DNA from: Rhizomys pruinosus
Taxonomy: Eukaryota > Chordata > Mammalia > Rodentia > Spalacidae
Assembly (NCBI GenBank): GCA_009823505.1
Contig: VZQC01000392.1
Span: forward strand, 3,434,246-3,498,245
Reading direction: 5' to 3'
DNA length: 64,000 bases
Shown: positions 12,205 to 23,200 of the stretch, piece after piece
How the letters are laid out: each line of letters starts with the position of its first letter
How positions within the stretch are numbered: the stretch's first letter is position 1
Notes under the pieces: model-generated
What the model saw: the letters and a program-made list of their open reading frames with translations, nothing else
Told to the model about the DNA's origin: nothing
Database searches by the model: none
Program-made: the position numbers and the translations under genes

Positions 12205-14178
12205 ACCACATTCCCAGTGTAGTTTTTATTGCTCTCGGAAGCGCTGTACTGGACGCACAGCCAGAGCTGAGAGGTCAGAGGCAGGCACGGGGTGGGGGGG
12301 GCAGAGCCTGCTGCCTGGACACCTCCAGGTCGTTCATGGACTCAACACACTACTGATCTCAAAGGCTCAGGGCCATGTGGGAAGCCGGAGCCACTAGTTA
12401 AGGCTCTGGGCTTGTTCCCTGGGCCAGGCATACCCACAGCAGGGCCCTTCAGCCATCTTCCTTCAGATTTTCGAGGTGATGGTGACCGAGGGAAGGACAG
12501 AGACCTCAAGCACACAGAGAGACAGAAAGAAAATACCAGGGTAGGGCACGTGGGAGCGCCTAGGATGGCTCACAGCTGGGAGAGGCCAGGCAAGCCTTCG
12601 GGTGGAGGAAGAGATTTAGTGTCCCGGTTTGCTTGGCTTGGTTTAACCCTTCACCTTCATAAGGAGTTGTGTTCACTGTTGTGACCCAAGAACTGTGGGC
12701 GAATTCCATGTCCAAGCTCCTCTGTGCATGGACCCTGGAGGTCAGTAGCATCTCCTACAGAGCAAGTGGGCTCACAGAGTACCCCAGCACAGGGGGCCAT
12801 GCAGAGTCAGACCCAGGCCTGGTCTCAGTCCTCTCCGGGCCTCTGTCTTCTGGTGTCCTCAGAAAGCTTTTCAGCCTTTACTCTGAACCCTGGTTACATG
12901 TGTGTCAGAGGGAAGACCCGCCACGTTCCTCCTTGTCAGAAAACACGAAGAAGTGTGACTTAAGAGAGCCTGAAGGAGGCTTCAGACAGAAAGTCCAAGG
13001 AGGTGGACGGACAGTGTATGACAGGCTCCCTGACGGCCTGGACCTCCCAGAAGCTGGGCAGGCCTCCCCATGCTGAGTAGGGGAAGGAAGATGCATCTCC
13101 TGGGCCAGCCAAAGGGACCCCGGCAAGGCACCAAGTGCAGGCGGAGGTCCCCTGTCCTCTGCCAAGACAGTCTATGTCACTGAGGTGGGAGAGGGCAACA
13201 GTGTGGGCAGCGATGATGTCTACCTGGATAAGGCAGAGGAGGAAGAGGGCAGGGAGAAGCTGCGAGCCAGCCACAGACAAACTTGTAAAAATAAATTCTA
13301 AACACTAACAAGTGCTAAAGGTATCTGACGATTCAAAGTAGGAGAGCTGGTGCTACACTGCTTCCTGAAGCCCCAAAGGCTGGAGGCCCCCGCATGGAGG
13401 CTCTGGGGGTGGGGCCCACATGGCCTTCCCATCTGGCCCTATGTGGGGACAGCAGCCTGCTGGCCATGGAAGAAGAGAGGGACCAAGGAGCTGTATGGAG
13501 GCGTTGTACGCATGTAAAGATTCCACATTCTGCAGAGTTCTCGGGCGTTCACTTTAAAAAGAGATTTAAGGTGCTTAGACATAGCCCACAGGGAGGCAGT
13601 GCAGACAGAGGTGCTGCAGAGGGTGCAGGGGAGGGACAGCGGGGCCGATCTACATTCAGCGTGTGCTTATCAGAAGACGTTCTCCCCCAAGACTAGAAGT
13701 GAAGGTGCCAAGCCAGGCAGCACAAGCGAGCTCTTTGTGGGACAAGGACCCAGTTGACCTGCTCCCTGGACAGCTGAACCCATCAAGAACCAGCGTTCTG
13801 GAGTGCAGGGCACAAGGTGAAGGGCCAGGTTAAGTTCCCCAAATAATTAATAAGAAACAAAAGCCTCGTTCTAAGTTTAAGAAGAGAAAGCAGCCGCCGG
13901 CTTCCTGTTGGAGGCAGAGTTTTGGGGGAGACCCATGGCCCCCCCAGAGACCGCCTCTGTCCCTGCAGAGGGCCGATGGGACCCTGCAGTGCTGGCTGGC
14001 CATCTTCGCCTGGTAGGCCTTCTGTAATCTTTGCTCTTGGCTCAAGTTTTGTTAATATTAGTCACCAGTTAATAAGAAAAATAGTCTCTAAGTGTCTCTT
14101 CCCCCTCTTGTGTGTTCTGTTTTTAATTGAGTTAATTGGATACCGCGTTGGGTCACGGGCGATCAATCACAGCATTGA
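12205..14178 (-). other. Agpat3: Agpat3 3' UTR (proposed extent)
   Basis: This sequence follows the stop codon on the minus strand and is almost free of SINEs, as expected for a transcribed 3' UTR. The left limit is set by the AATAAA at 12230-12225 and a following GT-rich tract. The repeat-poor tract continues to about 9400, so a longer 3' UTR is possible. ATTAAA variants at 14122-14127 and 10297-10302 and another AATAAA at 12089-12094 are alternatives. Confidence 0.5.
12225..12230 (-). terminator. Candidate poly(A) signal AATAAA for Agpat3
   Basis: The minus strand reads AATAAA here. It is followed within about 30 nt by a long GT/T-rich stretch (GGTTTTTTGTTTTGTTTTGG type), the usual layout of a downstream cleavage element. 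A second AATAAA lies at 12094-12089. No transcript evidence can be read from the sequence. Confidence 0.5.
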
Positions 14179-14267
14179 TTATTCCTTTTTCTTAAATTCT
14201 TGGTTGCCATAGCTGGAGCCTTTTTCTATCTCAGTTACTCCTATCAGTCTTCGGACTCCAAAGGAAG
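14179..14267 (-). CDS. Agpat3: Agpat3 terminal coding exon (residues 348-376 and stop)
   Basis: The acceptor is TTTAAAG|CTTCC, with A rather than C or T before the AG. The exon encodes [16 protein letters not shown] and ends in GNQEFKKKE followed by TAA at 14181-14179. The last four residues, KKKE, fit a dilysine (KKXX) ER-retrieval signal, which would suit an ER/Golgi enzyme with a cytosolic tail (inference). The preceding intron is only 283 bp. Confidence 0.96.
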
Positions 14268-17200
14268 CTTTAAAGACAGGAGAGAGAAGCGGTTAGAGGG
14301 CGTGCTCACAGCAGCACTGGGAGGCTGCCCTGCTGGCCTTGTGCTCCCTGAGCTCCCTCCTCCCAATGTGCTCACAGCTGTACTGCAAGAAGCCACGGGG
14401 GTAGAAGGAGTTCGTGGCCGTGCAATTTGCCAGCGCCCTCCAGGTTCCTCAATGCCTAGCCACTGCCTCCCAGGGTCACCAGGAAGCTACCAGTCCTTGG
14501 CTCCATAGTGGCCCAGTGACCCCTGTGTGTGAGCAGGCTGTGTTCTTTACCTGCTCCCACAAATCCCAAGAATGTCAGGATGAGGAGGAGGGATCCACTG
14601 GCAAAGACACCCAGAACGAAGCTGAAGAGAGGAGAGAGGAGGATGGTGGCCCAGCACAGGAAGTTCAGGAGCGTCCATGGCCTTCGGGCAGGCTTGATCT
14701 GCTCCCCTGGGAACACACCCTTCTGCTTGTACATCTCCTGAAGTGCATCCTGAAAGGAAAGCAGGGTACAGGAGGACGAGCTCGCCACGTGCAACTGACA
14801 CAAGAGGAAATAGCAGCAGTAAAAGCCACTTGGGTGAGAAGCAGGTCATGGAACATGGGCAGCCTCTTCCCACGCAGGCGGGAAGGGGAGGCCCTCTTCC
14901 TGGGAGGACCTTCAGCTGCCTGTCCGAAAGGACTGTGTCAATCATTTGGACCTGAGACCCGGGAAAGAAGTCAGCTGGGAAATGTCCAGCCGAGCAAGCA
15001 AAGCTGCCGATGGTTCTGACTGGTACATGTGGTGGCTGGCGCAGACGGAGGGGCCCAATTGTCCCACCATTCTGCAGATGCAGGGAGGGGACAGCAGCAG
15101 GGAGCAGTGAGGGAGCATGACCTGGGAAGTGAGGCCTCTGAGAGCGAAGTGCTGCTCAGTATGGCTACAGTAAAGAAGTCTGTCTAAACCCGTGTAGCTC
15201 CGGTCCTGCGATGACTCGTGATTAACCAGTGCCTGGGTCGGCAGGATGGCATGTTTTTATTTTTCTACTCATTTTCTGCATTCAATTTTCTACAGTTTTG
15301 TTTTGAAGTGTATGAGACTAGGAGAGTGTTACCAAGCACTGACTCACCCCTCCCCCAGCCTCTGGCCAGTAGTGGCTGCCCTGGCTCTAAATGGAGGCCT
15401 TGTTGTGGCCAGCATGGATCCTGTTATGAGTGGGGAACTCTCAGCATGCTCTGACAGGAAAATAGCTCAAGTGGGGTGGCATCTTGTAGTGGAGAACCAC
15501 AGGGTATCTAAGAGGCACGTTTCAAACTGAAGATGGTATGTCATGTATTTTGTTATTACAGGAAAACATTGCAAATAATGTCAAAAATACCTACATAGGC
15601 CAGTTATGTTAAAAGATGTGATTAGCTTCAACTTCTGGACATTAGGACTGTGAGGTGAACAGCAGGACTGAGCTGGCCTCGCCCCCAATCACCACTCACA
15701 CTTGGCACTGCAGTGGTGCAGTGGTGTGCAGCATGCCTGTGTACAGGCTTGGCTGTGTTGGTAATGTGTCTGTCTATTCATTCAATTGTTAGTCATACCA
15801 GACAAACCCCTGTGCTGGATAGCTTTAGTGTCAAGTTGACACACCTGGGTTGAAGGAACTTTATGTCTGTGGGCCATCTTCTTGATTGTTGAGTGATGTG
15901 GGAGGGCCCAGCCCACTGTAGGCAATGCCACCCCTCGGCAGGTTGTTCTGTATCTTATAAGAAAGCAGGCTTGGGCTGGAGAGATAGCCTAGCGGTTAAG
16001 AGCACCGACTGCTCTTGCAGAGGACCCGGGTTCGAACCCCAGCACCCACATGGCGGCTGAGAACTGTCTGAAACTCCAATTCCAGGAGAACTCCAGTTCC
16101 AGGGGAATCCGAGACCCTCTTCTGACCTCCGCGGCATTGCACGACACGGGTGCGCAGACCTACATGCAGACAGTACATTCATACACATAACAAAAAAAAA
16201 AAAAAAAAAAAAAAAGAAAGCAGGCTAAGCATGGCTCAGGGGAGAAGCCAGTAAGCAGTCCTCCATGGCCTGTTCAGCTCCTTCCTCCAGGTTCCTGCCT
16301 TGCAGTTCCTACCTGGGCTCCCTAAGTGATGAACTCCCTAAGTGATGATCTGGGAGATGAATAAATCCTTTCCTCCCCAAGTTGGTAATTGGTCAGATGG
16401 TTTGTCATAGCAATTTTTTTTTTTTTTTGGTCTTTTCGAGACAGGGTCTCCTTGTAGCCCCAGCTGTCCTGGAACTCGCTCCATAGACCAGGCTGGCCTT
16501 GAACTCACAAAGATCCGCCTGCCTCTGCCTCCCAAGTGCTAGGATTAAAGGCGTGCGCCACCACGCCCGGCGTCATAGCAATTTGTCATGGCAAACTAAG
16601 ACAATGCCCAGACAATGTATTTCCTGATAATCAATGTTTGGGATGCCAATATTTCCTGCTAAATGAGTGCTAGCTTTGGTTAGCAAATGCCATTTCTTCA
16701 AAACTTCAAACTTCAGATATGAGCTTTCCTTTGCCTTCTAGTGTGAGCAGATCAGTCACCTATCACCATGGTGCATATGCGTTATTCCTATTTGTGTGTT
16801 TCTGCTTCAGCTCCTGCCTCCAGGTCTTGACTGGCTGTGAACTCTAAGGTGAAATAAACCCTTTCCTCACCCAAGTTTCTTTTGGTCAGTGTTCAATACA
16901 GGAACAGAAAGTAAATAGGTCAGTAACATAGGTGATAGATAGATATAGATAAATGATAGGTGATATAGGCAGATGATAAATGGTAGATGAAAGATGACAG
17001 GTAGATGACAACAGACAGATGACAGGTGACAGAAGACAGACAGATGACAAATAAAAGGTGATCGATTGTCCAGACTTCAGGGGAAACACTTTCGATGTTC
17101 CCATCCAGGATGATGGCAGCTGTGGGTCTGTCATATAGACAGTGATGGCCTTAGTTATGTCGACCTAAGACCCTTGTCTGCTGAGCAGTGTTACAGTAAA

Positions 17201-20200
17201 GGGATGGTAAAAGACATGACCTATTTTACCCATGTTTCTAAACACATGGGCATAAAGCTGGTCTTGCCAGTATCACATGATTTGGATTCCTTGCTCTTCA
17301 GTTATGTCTCTTTTTATATTCCTATTAACATTAATTCCATCACTTTGTTTATTTTTGACCAAGCTTTTTATTTTATTAATTTTATTTTTTATTGTTTTTA
17401 TTTTATAGGTATGAGTGTGTTGCCTGTGTGTAAGTGCATCCCCTGGAACTGTAGTTAGCTGCTATGTGGGTGCTGGGAACCCAACTTGGGTCCTCTACAA
17501 GAGTACCCAGTGTTCTTGACCACTGAGCCATCATCTCTCCAGCCCATATTTTACTAATATTCTTAGAGAAATACTTCTGGCTGAGTGTAGCGGCCCATGC
17601 CCATAACCCCAGCAAGTGGAAGGTGGTAGCAGGAGGGTCAGAAAGCTCCAGGCCACCCTCGGCTACACAGGGATTCCAGGCCAGCCTGTACAATATGAGA
17701 CCTGGACTCAAAGATATAAAGAATCCTGGGGCAGGTGATTGGCATTTCTGCAGCTCTGATAGCTGCTGAAGCAATTTCTGCAGTTGCTGTTCTTACTCTC
17801 TGTCTCACATCTGCGGTGTGTGTGCGGCTTATGTGCAGTATGTGATGGCTGGGAAGGTGGATCCGAGCAGGATGTGGGAAGAATCCCCACAAAGCAGGTG
17901 CTGTATACAGGCCCTGGCGGCCGCTGCTCGGGGAGCACATCTTTTCTGCACTTGAGCCAGCATCTTCCCGTGGCTTTTCTCCCTCTCAAGGGTCTTGCTC
18001 TGTTTTCCCCTTCTCCGGTGCTTCTCTTCCTAAGCACACTCACTTTGGTCTCTGCTTGCTACTTCTCAAGTTCCTGCCTGTGGGGTGGGGTGGTGGTGGG
18101 AGTGGTGACTTCCCTGCTAAGCACTGAAAAGGGTCTGTTCTCTTGAGTATCTGTCTTATGATAGCCCTGGTCTTCAGCTGGGTCCCATCTATCTGGTGAC
18201 AGCCCTGCAGCTGGTCTTCAGCTGGGTCCCATCTGTGCAGATGCTAAGCAGTCTGGCTTGCTGAGAAGCCTAGCTCATGTGATTTCCCTCAACAGCCTGA
18301 AGGGACATGAACCTGCACCATTTTTCACCTGCTGATGTTTCTATCTCCTGAGACTATGGTGAGCACAGACTCAGACCTCCAGCCTGTGAAGCTGGCCAGG
18401 ACAGTCGCAAGGGCAGTCATCTCTTCAGCCTGGTGGAGAAGGCTAGGCTTGGGGCAGCTCCCTGGGCTGGAAGTTCAACCTTTCCCAGGCTGAATTCATA
18501 TGTGGCTTGTGTTCTCCCTTCCTGCCCCATGTCTCACCTTCTGACTCCACAGACGCTTAAAACTCAGGACTTAGAAGACCAGCAAACACCCAGCAGTGTG
18601 CCGCGCCAGCCCAGACCCTCACTCTGGACTCAGCTCTCCTCCCTTCCTGTCTCTGGAGCTCCCCTGTCTCCTTGAGAGCTGCTCAGGGCATGGGACAGGA
18701 CTTTGCTGTAGGCTTCTCTGGCTATCTAGTTTCCAGTCATGGTGAAAGCGGACAGCTAACATCCTAGGAAGTGGGATTGGGGGCACCCAGTGAGGACAAG
18801 CGTGGTCTTGGGAGACCAGGTGTTGGCCAAATGGTACCTAGGACATAAGCAAGCACGTTCTTGTGTATCTTGGCAATAGCTCTTACATACTCAATTGTCT
18901 CTTTTTTACATAAAGGAACAGCTGTACAGGGTGCACAGTGGGCATGCGCACGTGGACCATCATGCAAAACATGGACTGTCACGCTGCACATGGACTGTCA
19001 CGCTGCACATGGACCATCATGCCGCACATGGACTGTCAGGCTTTGGCAGAGTTGCACATGCCAGGCTTCCTACTTCACTCTAGTGTTAATTTCTCAAATA
19101 TTAACAAATGATGAATGGTATCCTTCATCTGTGGATGCTAGTGCCAATTATCTAATTGTATGGCAAACTGAGCCATGTTAATGTGATCTGCAAACAACTG
19201 TGCTCTTATATTGTGAATCCCTTACAAAATAAATAAATAAAAATTAAAAAAAGAAAAAGAATGGGGGCTAGAGAGATGGCCCACTGGCTGCTCTTGCACA
19301 GGACTCGGGTTTGATTCCCAGCAGGGCAGCTAATAACCAACAGTAAGTAACTCTAGTTCCAGGGGATCCAATGCCTTCTTCTGACCTCCTTGAGCATTGC
19401 ACAACATGGATGTTCTTACAAACATACAGGCAAAAACAACAACAACAACCACAACAACAAACAAACATGCAGGCAACACACTCATACACATAAAATAAAA
19501 ATAACAAAATATTTAAGAAAAGAAAAAGAGAAGAATCACAGGCACATGAAGACCACCAGTGCTCTGTGTCCACAGGGAGATCACGTGTGGCCTGCCCACC
19601 CTCCTCACTGTCCCTCTTTAAGAGTGGGGCAGACAGGCGCTTTTACCTTCTCCTGGTACAGCTTGTGAAGCCACTGAGCAGCGCCATTCTCATCTGCGGG
19701 GATGTCTTCCAGGGGGTACCTCCTGTTTCATTAAAGAGATCAAGAGTAAAGTGAGTCACTGAGAGAAGAGGGAACAAGCCACTCACATGAGGCTAGCCCG
19801 CTCACTGCGTGATTCGGCCTCATTCTTAATTTCTAGAACAAGAGAAGGAAAGTTAAGTCCTCCTTGGCATCCGCCATAAGCTCATTCATCACACTTTTTC
19901 CAGGGAGGGCTGAGAGAACCCTCTGTATCTGCGGATGCTCGTGAGCCACCTGTCTGGCCAAGCCTGCCTCTGATGCCCTGCAAGGGAGCCTTGGCTTTGG
20001 TCTTTCTCCACACATTCATTGTTGGGGAGAACCAGGATTGATGGCTGACCTTAACTAACACCTTCACTGGGCTGGGAAAGACAAGGAGCCTGGTGAAGCA
20101 TACCTCTGGGTGCCTGCTGGAGTGCTTCCAAGGGGCTCTGGCCTGATGGATTGTGGATTCCATTAATAGATTCAAAGTTATTTATTTATTTTATTTTATT

Positions 20201-23200
20201 TTTTTAGTTTTACCCTTTTTTTGGTATTTTTGAAACAGGGTCTCCCTTTTAGTACCAGGTGTCCTGGAGCTCGCTCTGTAGACCAGGCTGGCCTTGAACC
20301 CACAGAGATCCACCTACCTCTGCCTCCCGAGTGCTGGGATTAAAGGCGTGCGCCACCACGCCCGGCAATAGATTCAAAGTTTACACAGACCATTGGGAGG
20401 TGGTAGAACTGTGGATGGGGGGCCTGGCTGGGCATGCACTGAAGGGTATCTTGCCACTTCCTGCTCCTCTCTCCATATCCTGGCCACCATGGTGTCAGTG
20501 GCTTGAGTCTGTCACAAGCTCCTCACCATTGTTTCAGCCCCACCTCAGCCCCCAATGATGGAGCCAGCCCACGAGGACTGAACACTGACCCCAGGAGCTA
20601 AAACAAACCTCTCCTCAAGTTGTTGATGCTGAAGCAAGTAAAGCAATGTGTGCTCAAGTTCCCAGAAAGGAGATGAGTAAGAACCTTAAATATTACTCTT
20701 TTTTTTCAAACCCTTTAAGCTTGGTCTATGACACGGGCTTCTAATCTCTTAATCCCACCACACCCTGCAAGACTTTTGTTTAAGGAAAGGCCCTCATGCT
20801 TTCCTGAGCCCAATGGCTGCTTCCTTTTTGTAGATTCTTCTATAGTTTGTTTATTTAATGTGTATGAGTATACTTCCTGCATATAGGTAGGTGCATTCAT
20901 GCCATTCAATGTCAGTGGAATTCAGAAGGGGGCATTCCCTGGAACTGGAGTCAAGCACAGTTGTCAGCTGCCATGTGGGAGCTGGAAATCAAACCTGGGT
21001 CCTCAGCAAAAGCAGCCGGTGCTTGTGACCAATGAGCCATCTCTCCACCCTCTGCACTGATTCTTTCAAATTTTTAAATTTATTTTTATTATTATTTTTT
21101 GTATGTGTATGCATGTAGGTCTGTGCACCCGTGTCATGCAATGCCTCAGAGGTCAGAAGAGGGTCTTGGATTCCCCTGGAACTGGAGTTTTCCTGGAATT
21201 GGAGTTACAGATAGTTCTCAGCCGCCATGTGGGTGCTGGGGATTGAACCCGGGTCCTCTGCAAGAGCAGTTGGTGCTCTTAACTGCTAGGCAATCTCTCC
21301 AGCCCTGCACTGATTCTTTTAAACTAGCTAAGTAGGAAAGACTGTGATGTCAGACCCCCAGGCAACAGGCAAAAAACACACAGCACTCTTGCATTAGGGA
21401 TAAAAACCTATCAAGTGCCTGGGTCTTATGTGCTTGTTGGATCTGACTGACCGTGAACACATCCTTCTGCAAAAGTAAAATCTGCATTGCTGAGTTTCTT
21501 TTTTTTTTTTTCTTTTTTCTTTTTGGTCTTTTCGAGACAGGGTCTCCCTGTAGCCGCAGCTGCCCTGGAACTCACTCTGTAGACCAGGCTGGCCTTGAAC
21601 TCACAAAGATCCACCTGCCTCTGCCTCCTAAGTGCTAGGATTAAAGGCATGCACCACCATGCCGGGCCCGAGTTTCTTTCAATGTGTCTGAGTGTTTTTT
21701 GTACAGTATTGGTGGAGTCTTTGGAGCTCGTATCTCATTTCTAACAGAAAGAGGAAGAGGAGGAAGGAGAGAGAGAGAGAGAGAGAGAGNNNNAAAAAAA
21801 AAAAAAAAAAAAAAAAAATCCACTGGCTTCTGCCAGTGCTGGGATTAAAGGTGTGTGTCACTATGTCTGAGCTGATTTTTTAAAGGAATATTTATTATTT
21901 ATTTATTTATTTGCTTTTTTTTTTTTTTTGTCTTTTGGAGAAGGGTCTTTCAGGAGCCCCAGCTGTCCTGGAACTCACTATGTAGATCAGGCTGGTCTTG
22001 AACTCACAGAGATCTGCCTGCCAATGCCTCCCAAGTGCTGGGATTACAGGTGTGCCCTATCACAATCGGCTATCTCGGGCTATTCTTAGTCCCTTTGAAA
22101 GGCATCTATTGCCCACCCTGTGTCTGAGCTAACATCTTTGTGACTACTATCAAACCTTACAATGTATTTTAGCTTTCACCATCTAAAAGCTAAGAGTGTC
22201 CTCAGATAGTCCTTCACACCTACAGCAGAGTGCTGTACTTATATTGTGGCATCTACCAGTGTACTTGGTAAATACCTTGATTTATCACTTTCTTTGTTTT
22301 ATAACTAAAAACGTCATGAAACCATGTCCACAGTGGGACACGGCATCTGGGGAAACCTGAAGCTGTGTTTCTGGGCCATGGTGCCTTCATATCTGGCTCC
22401 AGAATAAACATCTCTTACCCCCCTGGAGGTGAGAGCTGTGTCTCTGCATCAGCAAGTCTTCTACTTAACAAGGTGGAGCACTAATTCGCAGATGGAATCC
22501 ACAGACTTCCAGTAGGAAAAGCTATTAGAAGGAGAAAGGTTTTATTCTCAGCTCACAGTTTATACACATAGCTTCCTTGAGCCCCTTGAGCTGTTGGCAC
22601 AACTGAGCTGAGAGTTTGCTGGGAAGCAAGCAGGTGGCTGCCTGGCAGCTGGCACTGGGGCCTTCTCAATCACAATAGCTCAGCTCCTACTGTGAAAGTC
22701 AGACTTTGGATAAACACAAAGTATGAGCCACACATAAAACTTCAACTGAGCCTTTCCCAATACTCCTAAGAGTTATGAGTTAGCAAGACAACTGTCTGTC
22801 TGATAGGACTACAACTAAGACTAAAAAAGGAAAAATGTCAAGCCTGTGGAGGGGTGTAGACCTGCCCCAGCAGGTCACAGGGCAGGTGTGGTAAACTGAC
22901 CTCTGACACATATGGAAACATATCCCTGCCTTCTAGAAGGATCTGACAGCAGTGAACAGTACTGCTCCCAGGAGGAGCATCTCAGCTGCTGTGCAGAGGA
23001 AGAGTGGCACTGAGCCACCTGCGGGCACAGCTGTTTAAGACTCTTGTAAGCAAGAAGTAAATCTTTGTGTCCTGAGCTTAAAAAAAAAACCAACCCAAAC
23101 CCAGTGGCACACACCTATAATTCCAGCATTTGGGATGTAGGGGGAGGAGAATCAGGAGTTCAAGGCCATCCTCAAGAGGAGGAGGAGAACAAGAAGAAGA

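Larger units (their letters stand above)
15815..16615 (+). mobile_element. hAT-like rodent repeat (URR1-type) carrying two SINE insertions
   Basis: The element starts near GCTGGATAGCTTTAGTGTCA and ends GGCAAACTAAGACAATGCC. It is split by a B2 (15972-16213) and a B1 (16417-16571), each with its own perfect target-site duplication. The retained parts join into one element (GGGCCCAGCCCACTGTAGGC, then GAATAAATCCTTTCCTCCCC in order). Confidence 0.7.

Noticed and set aside
14414..15019. 201-codon plus-strand open frame
   Set aside because: It lies opposite Agpat3 coding exon 7 and its flanking introns, with no recognisable domain; it is a shadow frame.
15974..16060. tRNA-like sequences with A and B box motifs (also in other B2/ID heads)
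   Set aside because: They are the tRNA-derived heads of SINEs followed by B2 bodies and A tails, not tRNA genes.
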